Below are positions 9,607 to 17,356 of a stretch of 64,000 nucleotides of DNA, one piece after another; position 1 is the first letter of the stretch, and each line of letters starts with the position of its first letter. Below the pieces are notes generated by a model. The model did no database searches. It had not been told where the DNA came from and saw nothing but the letters and a program-made list of their open reading frames with translations. The DNA lies in assembly GCF_028583725.1 (NCBI RefSeq), contig NZ_CP110680.1, positions 1,178,001-1,242,000 of the forward strand, given 5' to 3'. Origin of the DNA: Cellulomonas fimi. Its GTDB lineage: Bacteria > Actinomycetota > Actinomycetes > Actinomycetales > Cellulomonadaceae. The position numbers and the translations under genes are program-made.

Positions 9607-9828
9607 ATGGCGAAGAAGGACGGTGTCATCGAGATCGAGGGCAGCGTCGTGGAGGCTCTGCCGAACGCGATGTTCCGCGTGGAGCTCACGAACGGCCACA
9701 AGGTGCTCGCCCACATCTCGGGCAAGATGCGTCAGCACTACATCCGGATCCTCCCCGAGGACCGGGTGGTCGTCGAGCTGAGCCCGTACGACCTGTCCCG
9801 CGGTCGGATCGTCTACCGCTACAAGTAA
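9607..9828 (+). CDS. infA: Translation initiation factor IF-1
   Basis: 73 residues, the standard length: [40 protein letters not shown], and a C-terminal RGRIVYRYK. This is the single OB-fold that binds the 30S A site with IF-2 and IF-3. A GCGGAGG Shine-Dalgarno is present. It is the first gene of the alpha operon, followed by rpmJ. Confidence 0.98.
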   Translation: MAKKDGVIEIEGSVVEALPNAMFRVELTNGHKVLAHISGKMRQHYIRILPEDRVVVELSPYDLSRGRIVYRYK

Positions 9829-9897
9829 CCACCACTCGAACACGCCGTCACGCCCCGGGGGAGCCCGTGGGTCAGCGGCGGCGGAGGAATCAACGCG

Positions 9898-10011
9898 ATG
9901 AAGGTCAAGCCCAGCGTCAAGAAGATCTGCGACAAGTGCAAGGTGATCCGCCGGCACGGTCGCGTCCAGGTGATCTGCGAGAACCTGCGCCACAAGCAGC
10001 GCCAGGGCTGA
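9898..10011 (+). CDS. rpmJ: 50S ribosomal protein L36 (zinc-ribbon form)
   Basis: 37 residues, ATG 9898 to TGA 10011. Zinc ligands are Cys11, Cys14, Cys27 and His32 (CDKC, VIC, LRH). This is the C+ paralogue, which binds zinc. The normal infA-rpmJ-rpsM order holds. A GGCGGAGGAA Shine-Dalgarno lies 10 nt upstream. Confidence 0.97.
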   Translation: MKVKPSVKKICDKCKVIRRHGRVQVICENLRHKQRQG

Positions 10012-10243
10012 CGCCCTGACGGTGCACCCACGGGTCCGTCCCGCGGAGCACGTCGAGCAGCACCACCGGTCCCGCACGGGACCATCGGCCCCGGGCAGGG
10101 GCCGGCAAGCGCACCGCCACTCCGGACGGTGCCGGGCAGCAGCCCGGTCCGGACCGGCGAACCCTCGGTCGGAGGCCGGGGCCCGCAGCACGCGGGAAGG
10201 CGGTGCGGAAGACCTCCGACGCAGTTCAGGAGCCACCAGGCAC
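10012..10243 (+). other. Structured intercistronic region, rpmJ-rpsM
   Basis: A 232-nt gap inside an otherwise compact operon, with no gene. It has several GC inverted repeats, including GGTCCCG/CGGGACC, GGCCCC/GGGGCC and a long-distance pair GTCGGAGG/CCTCCGAC near its 3' end. A leader or attenuator for rpsM-rpsK is possible. In E. coli the S4 protein binds the rpsM leader to control this operon, but no rpsD lies here, so any such control would act from elsewhere. Confidence 0.4.
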
Positions 10244-10624
10244 ATGGCACGTCTCATCGGCGTCGACCTCCCCCGCGAGAAGCGGCTGGAGATCGCGCTC
10301 ACCTACATCTACGGGGTCGGTCGCACGCGCGCCCAGCAGACCCTCGCCGCCACGGGCATCAGCCCCGACGTCCGCGTGAAGGACCTCGGGGACACCGAGC
10401 TCGTCGCGCTGCGTGACTACCTCGAGGGCAACTTCAAGCTCGAGGGTGACCTCCGCCGTGAGGTCGCCGCGGACATCCGCCGCAAGGTCGAGATCGGCTG
10501 CTACGAGGGCCTCCGCCACCGCCGTGGCCTTCCCGTGCGCGGTCAGCGCACGAAGACCAACGCGCGCACCCGCAAGGGCCCGAAGCGCACCGTCGCCGGC
10601 AAGAAGAAGGCCGGGCGCAAGTAA
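10244..10624 (+). CDS. rpsM: 30S ribosomal protein S13
   Basis: 126 residues from ATG 10244. It starts [20 protein letters not shown] and has the helix-two-turns-helix region [13 protein letters not shown]. The basic C-terminal tail is [20 protein letters not shown] followed by [18 protein letters not shown]13 sits in the 30S head and contacts P-site tRNA and the L5 bridge. Upstream AGTTCAGGAG is the Shine-Dalgarno. Confidence 0.98.
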   Translation: MARLIGVDLPREKRLEIALTYIYGVGRTRAQQTLAATGISPDVRVKDLGDTELVALRDYLEGNFKLEGDLRREVAADIRRKVEIGCYEGLRHRRGLPVRGQRTKTNARTRKGPKRTVAGKKKAGRK

Positions 10625-10630
10625 CCCGCA

Positions 10631-10672
10631 CGTCCCGCGAGGACCGCGCCCACGGCGCGAGGTCCCGGGACG
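10631..10672 (+). other. Hairpin in the rpsM-rpsK gap
   Basis: The 87-nt gap holds a long interrupted stem: 10631-10637 pairs with 10666-10672, 10641-10650 pairs with 10654-10665 around a 3-nt loop. No T run follows. Confidence 0.45.
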
Positions 10673-10711
10673 TCGGCACACGCAGCCTGACGACCACGAG
10701 AGAAGAAGCAG

Positions 10712-11113
10712 ATGCCTCCCAAGACCCGTAGTTCCGTGCGCAAGCCGCGCCGCAAGGAGAAGAAGAACGTCTCCCACGGCCAGGCGCACATCAAGAGCAC
10801 GTTCAACAACACGATCGTCTCCATCACGGACCCGTCCGGCGCCGTGATCGCCTGGGCGTCGTCCGGCCAGGTGGGCTTCAAGGGCTCGCGCAAGTCGACC
10901 CCGTTCGCCGCGCAGCTCGCCGCCGAGGCCGCCGCGCGTCGTGCCCAGGAGCACGGCATGCGCAAGGTCGACGTCTTCGTCAAGGGCCCGGGCTCGGGCC
11001 GCGAGACCGCGATCCGCTCGCTGCAGGCGACCGGCCTCGAGGTCGGCTCGATCCAGGACGTGACGCCCCAGGCGCACAACGGCTGCCGTCCGCCGAAGCG
11101 CCGCCGCGTCTGA
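10712..11113 (+). CDS. rpsK: 30S ribosomal protein S11
   Basis: 133 residues. It contains [20 protein letters not shown], the conserved S11 core, and ends with the RNA-binding tail [12 protein letters not shown]11 forms part of the 30S platform near the E site. GAGAAGAAGC precedes ATG. rpsD, which follows rpsK in many bacteria, is absent here, and rpoA comes next, as in other actinobacteria. Confidence 0.98.
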   Translation: MPPKTRSSVRKPRRKEKKNVSHGQAHIKSTFNNTIVSITDPSGAVIAWASSGQVGFKGSRKSTPFAAQLAAEAAARRAQEHGMRKVDVFVKGPGSGRETAIRSLQATGLEVGSIQDVTPQAHNGCRPPKRRRV

Positions 11114-11124
11114 CCCTCGGCTCG

Positions 11125-11165
11125 GCCGTGGCCGGTGCTCGCGTCGTCGACGCACCGGCCACGGC
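11125..11165 (+). other. Hairpin in the rpsK-rpoA gap
   Basis: A perfect 13-bp inverted repeat (11125-11137 with 11153-11165) around a 15-nt loop, 11 nt after the rpsK stop. There is no T run, so complete termination is unlikely. It may set differential rpoA expression. Confidence 0.45.
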
Positions 11166-11260
11166 TCCGCTCGTCAACCCGGTCATGCGGACCGAGGCAT
11201 GGCCGTCACGCAGGACTGCGGAGCGTCATATGGCGGACGCCCGCTGAGAGGAAACCCACC

Positions 11261-12271
11261 GTGCTCATCGCACAGCGCCCCACCCTGACCGAAGAGGTCA
11301 TCTCGGAGAACCGGTCGCGGTTCTCCATCGAGCCGCTCGAGCCCGGCTTCGGCTACACGCTCGGCAACTCGCTCCGCCGGACGCTGCTGTCCTCCATCCC
11401 CGGTGCCGCCGTCACGTCCATCCGGATCGACGGCGTGCTGCACGAGTTCTCCACCGTGCCGGGTGTCAAGGAGGACGTCACCGAGATCATCCTCAACATC
11501 AAGAACCTCGTCGTCTCCTCGGAGAACGACGAGCCGGTCGTGATGTACCTGCGCAAGCAGGGGTCGGGTGTCGTCACCGCCGCGGACATCGTGCCGCCGG
11601 CCGGGGTCGAGGTGCACAACCCCGACCTGCACCTGGCGACGCTGAACGACAAGGGCAAGCTGGAGATCGAGCTCACGGTCGAGCGCGGCCGCGGCTACGT
11701 CTCCGCCGCCCAGAACAAGTCGTTCGACGCCGAGATCGGCCGCATCCCGGTCGACTCGATCTACTCGCCGGTCCTCAAGGTGACCTACAAGGTCGAGGCG
11801 ACGCGTGTCGAGCAGCGGACCGACTTCGACAAGCTCGTCGTCGACGTCGAGACCAAGGCCGCGATCAGCCCGCGCGACGCGCTCGCGTCCGCCGGCAAGA
11901 CGCTCGTCGAGCTGTTCGGCCTGGCCCGGGAGCTCAACGTCGAGGCGGAGGGCATCGAGATCGGCCCGTCGCCGACCGACGCCGCGCTCGCCGCGGACCT
12001 CGCGCTGCCGATCGAGGACCTGCAGCTGACGATCCGCTCGTACAACTGCCTCAAGCGTGAGGGCATCCACTCCGTGGGTGAGCTCGTGGCGCGCAGCGAG
12101 GCCGACCTCCTGGACATCCGCAACTTCGGTGCGAAGTCCATCACCGAGGTCAAGGAGAAGCTGGCCGAGCTCGGCCTGACGCTCAAGGACAGCCCGCTCG
12201 ACTTCGACCCGTCCGCGTCGGCCTTCTACGGCGACGACGAGGGCGACTTCGTCGAGGACGAGCAGTACTGA
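11261..12271 (+). CDS. rpoA: DNA-directed RNA polymerase subunit alpha
   Basis: 336 residues from GTG 11261, with GAGAGGAAA upstream. An open frame extends to 11135, but the added residues do not match the family. The NTD has [20 protein letters not shown] and [16 protein letters not shown], needed for alpha dimerisation and beta/beta' assembly. The CTD has [20 protein letters not shown] and [14 protein letters not shown], contacting UP elements and activators. An acidic tail ends the protein. It lies in the alpha operon before rplQ. Confidence 0.98.
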   Translation: MLIAQRPTLTEEVISENRSRFSIEPLEPGFGYTLGNSLRRTLLSSIPGAAVTSIRIDGVLHEFSTVPGVKEDVTEIILNIKNLVVSSENDEPVVMYLRKQGSGVVTAADIVPPAGVEVHNPDLHLATLNDKGKLEIELTVERGRGYVSAAQNKSFDAEIGRIPVDSIYSPVLKVTYKVEATRVEQRTDFDKLVVDVETKAAISPRDALASAGKTLVELFGLARELNVEAEGIEIGPSPTDAALAADLALPIEDLQLTIRSYNCLKREGIHSVGELVARSEADLLDIRNFGAKSITEVKEKLAELGLTLKDSPLDFDPSASAFYGDDEGDFVEDEQY

Positions 12272-12280
12272 CGCCGGGGA

Positions 12281-12313
12281 ACGCGCGCCGGGCCTGAACG
12301 GTCCGGTGCGCGT
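12281..12313 (+). other. Hairpin in the rpoA-rplQ gap
   Basis: A 14-bp stem (12281-12294 with 12300-12313) closing a 5-nt loop in the 72-nt gap. Two of its pairs are G-U, so the symmetry is better in RNA than in DNA. Confidence 0.45.
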
Positions 12314-12343
12314 CGCCGATCACTGGAACTCAAGGAGTAGATC

Positions 12344-12862
12344 ATGCCCACGCCCACCAAGGGTCCCCGGCTCGGTGGCGGACCGGCGCACGAGCGTCTG
12401 ATCCTCGCGAACCTCGCGACGCAGCTGTTCGAGCACAAGCGGATCACGACGACCGAGGCCAAGGCCAAGCGCCTGCGCCCGCTCGCCGAGCGCCTCATCA
12501 CGTTCGCCAAGCGCGGTGACCTGCACGCCCGCCGCCGTGTCCTGACGGTCGTCAAGGACAAGGGTGTCGTGCACACCCTGTTCACCGAGATCGCCCCGGC
12601 CGTCGCCGAGCGTCAGGGTGGCTACACGCGCATCACGAAGATCGGTCCGCGCAAGGGCGACAACGCGCCCATGGCCGTGATCGAGCTGGTGCTCGAGCCG
12701 CTGTCGCCGAAGCAGGCCGTCGTCAAGGAGGCCACGAAGGCCACCGCGAAGGCCGCGCCGAAGGCGGAGAAGAAGGCCGACGAGGCCCCCGCCGCCGAGG
12801 CGACCGAGGCTCCGGCCGAGGAGACCACGGACGCGACCGAGGGCGACGCCGACAAGGCCTGA
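12344..12862 (+). CDS. rplQ: 50S ribosomal protein L17 with acidic/Lys-Ala tail
   Basis: 172 residues. The L17 core covers about 1-120 ([40 protein letters not shown]). The last ~50 residues are low-complexity Ala, Lys, Glu and Thr, with [16 protein letters not shown], like the tails found in other actinobacterial L17 proteins. L17 sits near the exit tunnel. It is the last gene of the alpha operon and is followed by a strong terminator. Confidence 0.97.
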   Translation: MPTPTKGPRLGGGPAHERLILANLATQLFEHKRITTTEAKAKRLRPLAERLITFAKRGDLHARRRVLTVVKDKGVVHTLFTEIAPAVAERQGGYTRITKIGPRKGDNAPMAVIELVLEPLSPKQAVVKEATKATAKAAPKAEKKADEAPAAEATEAPAEETTDATEGDADKA

Positions 12863-12878
12863 CCCTCCCGCAGCACGC

Positions 12879-12917
12879 ACGACGGGCCCGGAACCGCACA
12901 GGTTCCGGGCCCGTCGT
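12879..12917 (+). terminator. Terminator after rplQ
   Basis: A perfect 17-bp GC-rich inverted repeat (12879-12895 with 12901-12917) around a 5-nt loop, 16 nt after the rplQ stop. It has few T residues, typical of high-GC genomes. It ends the alpha operon. Confidence 0.8.
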
Positions 12918-12995
12918 CGTCGTGGCGCGTCGGCGCGGCCGCGGGCGGTCGCACCTCCCGGGCGGGCGGAGGCGGTGTCGGGTCGGTGCGCGCGC

Positions 12996-13129
12996 TGCGG
13001 TCAGCGCGCCTGCGCACCGTCGACGAGATCGGCGAAGACGTCGTGCCTGAGGCGCCACGCGGTGCGGTCAGTGCTCCTGCGCACCGGCGACGAGGTCGGC
13101 GAGGACGTCGTGCCGGAGGCGCGGCGCGC
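12996..13129. repeat. 67-bp tandem duplication of a gene 3' end
   Basis: Two head-to-tail copies, 12996-13062 and 13063-13129, are about 88% identical without gaps. The second copy is the last coding bases and stop of the minus-strand gene ending at 13068. The first copy keeps an equivalent stop codon (LVDGAQAR* against LVAGAQEH*) but lies outside the gene. The period is not a multiple of three, so the extra copy is out of frame with the intact gene and is a non-coding relic. Confidence 0.8.
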
Positions 13130-14054
13130 CGGTGGGCCCGACCTCCGTGACCGCGCGCAGCGCGCCGTCGGGGCCCCGGTGGTGCACGTGCGGGCTCGTC
13201 GGGACCAGGCCGTCCGGTCGCGCGCGTGCGGCCCAGTCGAGCATCCCGCGCGCCGCGGCGAGGATCCCGCCTCCCGTGACGACGTGCACGGCGAGTGCGT
13301 GGCCGTGCGGGACGGCGACGAGCGTGCCGAGGGCGCGACCGCCGGCGGCCGCGTGGGGGAGCCGGTCGAGCAGGTCGTCGAGGACGTGCAGCCGGCTCGG
13401 CGCGAGGGGGTCGGCCGTCGTCAGGACGTGGACGTCGGCGCCGCCGCGGTACCCCACGACGTGGTGCTGGGGTGGGTCGAGCAGCCGGACGCCCGCGACG
13501 GCCTCCGCGTGGACGCCGTCCCACCCGCCGTGCGGCCCGAGGTCGGTGACGACGCGCGCCTCGCCGTCGACGACGAGGAGCGCGCACGCCTGCAGGTGCG
13601 GGCCCATCGCAGGCCCCGCGGCGGGTGCGAGGACGCCCGCACGGACGACCCCGGCGACGAGGCGCCGTTCCACGGCGGCGAGCGGCGACGCGGGGGCCGC
13701 AGGCACGTGCTGCCCGTCCGTCGCGAACCCGGCCACGGCCGCCGTCACCAGCCGCTCCACGACGTCGACGCGGGCCGCAGGCGGGAGGGCGTGCACGGCG
13801 GCGACGACCGCGCGCAGGTCGACCGTCGCCCCGGCGCGCGTGGTCACCGCGTCGGGCGCGTGCTGCGCGGTGTCCTGGCCGAGACTGCGGAGCCGGGACG
13901 TCACGAGGACGCGGACCGCGAGGGCCTCGCCGCGGGACAGGGGAGGCAGCCACGGGTCGGGGTCGTGCCGCGCGCCGTCGGGCGGCAGGTCGAGGTACCC
14001 GGTGGCCGGTGGGGCGACGGGCGCCGGGGTGCGACGACGGAAGAGGGGTGGCAC
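13068..14054 (-). CDS. Hypothetical protein, 328 residues
   Basis: I do not recognise this family. The frame ends LVAGAQEH* and runs back to VPPLFRRRTPAP. GTG 14054 is preferred over GTG 14063 because a TAGCGT -10 hexamer ends 7 nt before it, the leaderless layout used by many genes here. The protein is Ala/Val/Arg rich with no membrane helix or signal peptide, so it is probably cytosolic. It contains RLDVLDDLLDRLPHAA-like helical text and blocks such as HAEAVAGVRLLDPPQHHVVG. It is convergent with rplQ and its 3' end is tandemly duplicated. Confidence 0.7.
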   Translation of the reverse strand: MPPLFRRRTPAPVAPPATGYLDLPPDGARHDPDPWLPPLSRGEALAVRVLVTSRLRSLGQDTAQHAPDAVTTRAGATVDLRAVVAAVHALPPAARVDVVERLVTAAVAGFATDGQHVPAAPASPLAAVERRLVAGVVRAGVLAPAAGPAMGPHLQACALLVVDGEARVVTDLGPHGGWDGVHAEAVAGVRLLDPPQHHVVGYRGGADVHVLTTADPLAPSRLHVLDDLLDRLPHAAAGGRALGTLVAVPHGHALAVHVVTGGGILAAARGMLDWAARARPDGLVPTSPHVHHRGPDGALRAVTEVGPTGAPRLRHDVLADLVAGAQEH

Positions 14055-14061
14055 GGGCCTC

Positions 14062-14067
14062 ACGCTA
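14062..14067 (-). promoter_or_regulatory. -10 hexamer TAGCGT, leaderless start
   Basis: TAGCGT on the minus strand lies 7 nt before GTG 14054. No Shine-Dalgarno is visible for that start. Confidence 0.55.
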
Positions 14068-14147
14068 GGTCCCGTCCGAGGCTGTGACCTGGGACCCCAC
14101 CGGTCGGAGCATCCGTCGCCGTGGTGCGCAGCGGGGGCGGGTCGCCG

Positions 14148-14153
14148 TAGTGT
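14148..14153 (+). promoter_or_regulatory. -10 hexamer TAGTGT, leaderless start
   Basis: TAGTGT lies 6 nt before the ATG of the hydrolase gene, which lacks a Shine-Dalgarno. Confidence 0.55.
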
Positions 14154-14159
14154 CGACGC

Positions 14160-14915
14160 ATGGGGCTGCCGGTCGTCCTGGTGCACGGGATGCGGACGTC
14201 GCGCACGATGTGGCGCGCCCAGGTCGACGCGCTCGAGCGCGCGGGCCACGTCGCGGTCGCGGTCGACCTGCCGGGGCACGGCGAGCGGGCCGGAGAGCCG
14301 TTCCTGCTCGACGAGGCGGTCGCGACGGTGCGGCGGGCCGTCGACGGCGTCGGGGGTCGCGCGCTGGTCGTCGGCTTGTCGCTCGGCGGGTACGTCGGGA
14401 TCGCGCACGCGGCGCGCCACCCGGACCAGGTCGCCGGGCTGGTCGCCGCCGGGTGCTCGTCGCGGCCTCGCCGGCTGCTCGTCGGGGGGTGGTCGCTCGC
14501 GGCGCGGGGGATCGTCCGGCTGCCGGACCACGGCGCGGGTCTCAACGCGTTCATGGTGCGCCGGTTCCTGCCCGCGCAGGGTGCGGTCGACATCGGTGCG
14601 GGCGGGTTCGCGCTGCTCGTCACCGAGGAGGTGCTGCGCGAGGTGGCGCGGTCGTCCCCGGTCGACGACCTGGCCCGCATCCAGGCGCCGGTGTGGCTGG
14701 TCAACGGCCGGTTCGACCACTTCCGCGGCGACGAGCGGCTGTTCCTGCGCGCGTGCCGCGACGGCCGGCTCGTGGTGGTGCCCGGTGCGACGCACCTCGT
14801 GAGCGTCGTGGCGCCGGAGCGGTTCTCGCGCGTCGTGCTGGAGGCGCTCGACGAGGTCGAACGGCGTCCGGCGGGCGCGGTCGCGCCGGCCGGCGAGGTG
14901 CCGATGACGCGCTGA
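14160..14915 (+). CDS. Alpha/beta-fold hydrolase
   Basis: 251 residues. It begins LPVVLVHGMRTSRTMWRAQV with the oxyanion-hole HG. The nucleophile elbow is GLSLGG (Ser ~79), the acid is probably Asp in NGRFDHFRGDE, and the base is His in PGATHLVS. This is a complete Ser-Asp-His set of the cytosolic esterase/lipase/haloperoxidase group. The substrate cannot be told from sequence. No signal peptide. It is monocistronic, with convergent neighbours. Confidence 0.88.
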   Translation: MGLPVVLVHGMRTSRTMWRAQVDALERAGHVAVAVDLPGHGERAGEPFLLDEAVATVRRAVDGVGGRALVVGLSLGGYVGIAHAARHPDQVAGLVAAGCSSRPRRLLVGGWSLAARGIVRLPDHGAGLNAFMVRRFLPAQGAVDIGAGGFALLVTEEVLREVARSSPVDDLARIQAPVWLVNGRFDHFRGDERLFLRACRDGRLVVVPGATHLVSVVAPERFSRVVLEALDEVERRPAGAVAPAGEVPMTR

Positions 14916-14942
14916 GCGGGCGCGGTTCAGTCGTGGCGCGGC

Positions 14943-15710
14943 TCAGTCGTGGAGCGTCCAGGCGCGCACACCGCCGACGATGCCTGCTTGGTTGGGCACG
15001 ACGACGACGTCGTCGCCGAGCCGCTCGAGGACCTGCGGCGTCACCTGGCGCGCGTTGCCGCCGCCGAGGTAGAGGCGGTCCCAGAGGAACACGGGGCGCA
15101 GGCCCTCGACGACCCGGCGCACGCGCCGGGACCACAGGCCGTCGCCGAGCCGCGCGCGCTCGACCTGGCCGACGTACGCGTCGTACGTCGTGCCCCAGCG
15201 CACGGGTGCGTGCGACAGCTCCAGGTGCGGCGCGAGGACGCCACCGTCGAACAGCGCGGAGCCCAGCCCGGTGCCGAGCGTGAGGACGAGCTCGACGCCG
15301 GTCCCGGAGACCACGCCGGCACCGTGCACCTCCGCGTCGTTGAGGACGAGCGTCGGGACGCCGAGCCGTTCCTGCAGCGCGGCGCGGATGTCGCACCCCG
15401 CCCAGGCCTCGACGAGCGCGGGGTCGACGGTCGTGCGCGGGCCCGAGCGCGTCACGTAGTGCGGCGTGGCGACGACCACGCCGTGCCGGATCATGCCGGG
15501 CATGCCGACGGTCGCGCGGTCGGCGGCGGGCAGGTCCGCGCCGATCGCGGCGATCGTCTCGACCAGGCGCGACGGCGGCAGCGGGTAGGGCGTCGGGACC
15601 CGGACAGCGGGCGCGTGGAGCGTGCCGGCGGCGTCGAGCACGGACGCCTTGATCCCGCCGCCGCCGCAGTCGACGGCGAGCGTGAACGGGTGGGCGGGCG
15701 GCGTCGGCAC
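14943..15710 (-). CDS. ppgK: ROK-family kinase, polyphosphate-glucokinase-like
   Basis: 255 residues from GTG 15710. The phosphate-1 motif is AVDCGGGGIKASVL. The phosphate-2 and ROK core is VLTLGTGLGSALFDGG, and the adenosine region is YLGGGNARQ. Length and the single-domain layout match actinobacterial PpgK, which phosphorylates glucose from polyphosphate or ATP. ELSHAPVRWGTTYDAYVG replaces the usual glucokinase H-G-R block, so another sugar is possible. The start is backed by a TAGCGT hexamer 6 nt upstream. Confidence 0.8.
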   Translation of the reverse strand: MPTPPAHPFTLAVDCGGGGIKASVLDAAGTLHAPAVRVPTPYPLPPSRLVETIAAIGADLPAADRATVGMPGMIRHGVVVATPHYVTRSGPRTTVDPALVEAWAGCDIRAALQERLGVPTLVLNDAEVHGAGVVSGTGVELVLTLGTGLGSALFDGGVLAPHLELSHAPVRWGTTYDAYVGQVERARLGDGLWSRRVRRVVEGLRPVFLWDRLYLGGGNARQVTPQVLERLGDDVVVVPNQAGIVGGVRAWTLHD

Positions 15711-15716
15711 GCAGTC

Positions 15717-15722
15717 ACGCTA
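15717..15722 (-). promoter_or_regulatory. -10 hexamer TAGCGT, leaderless start
   Basis: TAGCGT on the minus strand, 6 nt before GTG 15710 of the ROK kinase gene. Confidence 0.55.
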
Positions 15723-15770
15723 GCCCCGGCGCCGGGCGCACGGCGCGCCGGCCGGTCCGGTGCCGCCGAC

Positions 15771-15776
15771 TAGCGT
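15771..15776 (+). promoter_or_regulatory. -10 hexamer TAGCGT, leaderless start
   Basis: TAGCGT, 8 nt before GTG 15785 of truA. The promoters of truA and the ROK kinase face away from each other across about 75 nt. Confidence 0.5.
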
Positions 15777-15784
15777 GGTGCCCC

Positions 15785-16798
15785 GTGACCGCGCCCGCGA
15801 CCGACCCGACCGCCGCCCCGACCGCCGAGCCGGGCGTCGGGCTGTCCACCGACCCGGGCGTCGACCCGACCGTGCGGCCGGGCGTCGACCGCGCCGGCGC
15901 GGCGGCGGGCGCCACCCGGCTGCGGCTCGACCTGGCGTACGACGGCACGGGCTTCAGCGGGTGGGCGCGCCAGCCCGCGCTGCGCACGGTGCAGGGCGTG
16001 CTGGAGGACGCGCTGGCGGTCGTGCTGCGCACGGCCGCGCACGGCGTCCCGGCGCCGCACGTGACGGTCGCGGGGCGCACGGACGCGGGCGTGCACGCGC
16101 GCGGCCAGGTGGCCCACGTCGACGTCGACGCGACGGTGCTGGAGGGGGCGCGCGGCCGGTCGGCGCCGACGGCCGAGGCCGCGCTGGTCTCGCGGCTCGC
16201 GGGCGTGCTGCCCCCCGACCTCGTGGTGCACCGCGTGACGGTCGCGCCGGACGGGTTCGACGCGCGGTTCTCGGCGCTGCGCCGCCGCTACGCCTACCGG
16301 ATCTGCGACGACTCCGGCGCACGCGACCCGCTGAGCCGCGCGCACGTGCTGTGGCACCGGCGGCCGCTGGACGTCGAGACGATGGACGCGGCGGCGGGCT
16401 CCATGGTCGGGCGCCACGACTTCGCGGCCTACTGCAAGCCGCGCGAGGGCGCGACGACGATCCGCACGCTCGAGCGCTTCTCGTGGTCCCGGCCGGCGGA
16501 CGGCGCCGAGGCCGGGCTGGTCGTGGCGACCGTGCAGGCGGACGCGTTCTGCCACTCGATGGTCCGCGCGCTCGTGGGCGCGTGCGTCGCCGTGGGGGAG
16601 GGGCGCCGCCCGGTCGGGTGGGCCGCGGAGCTGCTCGCGGGGCGTCGTCGGGACGCGGGCGCGCACGTGGTCGCGGCGCACGGCCTCACGCTCGAGGAGG
16701 TCGGCTACCCCGCGGAGGACGAGCTCGCGGCGCGCGCGGTGCGGACCCGCGCGCGCCGCGAGGCGCACGACGTCGACCCGACGCCGGGGTGCTGCTGA
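15785..16798 (+). CDS. truA: tRNA pseudouridine(38-40) synthase TruA
   Basis: 337 residues. The enzyme proper starts near residue 45 (TRLRLDLAYDGTGFSGWARQ). The catalytic Asp is in AGRTDAGVHARG, and the downstream FDARFSALRRRYAYRI and FCHSMVRALVGA blocks are intact. It converts U38-U40 in the tRNA anticodon arm to pseudouridine. Residues 1-44 are a Thr/Pro/Asp/Gly-rich extension with repeats (TDPTAAPTAEPGVG, TDPGVDPTVRPGVD) not found in most homologues. A later start would lose the leaderless promoter fit. In many actinobacteria truA follows rplQ. Here ~2.9 kb separates them. Confidence 0.93.
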   Translation: MTAPATDPTAAPTAEPGVGLSTDPGVDPTVRPGVDRAGAAAGATRLRLDLAYDGTGFSGWARQPALRTVQGVLEDALAVVLRTAAHGVPAPHVTVAGRTDAGVHARGQVAHVDVDATVLEGARGRSAPTAEAALVSRLAGVLPPDLVVHRVTVAPDGFDARFSALRRRYAYRICDDSGARDPLSRAHVLWHRRPLDVETMDAAAGSMVGRHDFAAYCKPREGATTIRTLERFSWSRPADGAEAGLVVATVQADAFCHSMVRALVGACVAVGEGRRPVGWAAELLAGRRRDAGAHVVAAHGLTLEEVGYPAEDELAARAVRTRARREAHDVDPTPGCC

Positions 16799-16804
16799 GG
16801 CGCC

Positions 16805-17263
16805 TCAGGGGCGGTCGTCGTCCTCGTCCTGGTAGTACCGGTCGTCGACGTACTCCTCCTCGATGAGGTGCACGGCGGCCTCCTCGGCGCTCGCGGCACC
16901 ACCGGAGACGCCCGCGTCGACCGCGAACGTGTCGTTGACCCCGGACTCGACGGCGTCGTCGTCGGCGACGAGGCGACCGGCGCGGAGCTCCTCGCGGTCA
17001 CCGGTGACGCGCGGACGCGCCTCCCAGACCTCGGGCTCCTCCTGCTCGATCCGCTGGTCGATCGTCTCGCGGTGCTCCTCCTCCCAGTGGGTCTCCCCGT
17101 AGTGGGTGGAGCGGGGTCGGTCGCGCTCGGGCGGGGTGTAGCCCTCGTCGAGGTGGTCGTCGACGCCTCGCTCGACGAGGGTGTCCTCGCCGGGGAGCTG
17201 GTCGGTGTCGCCCTCGCTGCCGAGCGCGGCATCGGTCCGGGTGGCAGGTGTCTCGTCGCTCAT
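16805..17263 (-). CDS. DUF5709-like acidic hypothetical protein
   Basis: 152 residues, strongly acidic and hydrophilic: GDTDQLPGEDTLVERGVDDH, LDEGYTPPERDRPRSTHYGE, then IDQRIEQEEPEVW and a tail rich in Asp, Glu and Tyr. This pattern matches the actinobacterial DUF5709 family, whose function is unknown. No membrane segment and no catalytic motif. ATG 17263 is chosen as the first Met before a typical N-terminus (MSDETPATRTD). It is convergent with truA, with 6 nt between stops. Confidence 0.8.
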   Translation of the reverse strand: MSDETPATRTDAALGSEGDTDQLPGEDTLVERGVDDHLDEGYTPPERDRPRSTHYGETHWEEEHRETIDQRIEQEEPEVWEARPRVTGDREELRAGRLVADDDAVESGVNDTFAVDAGVSGGAASAEEAAVHLIEEEYVDDRYYQDEDDDRP

Positions 17264-17343
17264 GGTCCGACCCTCGCACCGGCCGCGACGCCGCGCCAGG
17301 GGACGCGGCCGGAATGCGGTTCGGCGGTGACGCGCGGGGCGGT

Positions 17344-17349
17344 CAGACT
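17344..17349 (+). promoter_or_regulatory. -10-like hexamer CAGACT, probable leaderless start
   Basis: CAGACT, 7 nt before ATG 17357 of the ABC-F gene. The first base departs from TANNNT. Confidence 0.4.
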
Positions 17350-17356
17350 GTGCGGC

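Noticed and set aside
14055..14063. GTG 14063 as the start of the hypothetical gene
   Set aside because: It lies inside the TAGCGT region. GTG 14054 has the 7-nt leaderless spacing shared by other genes.
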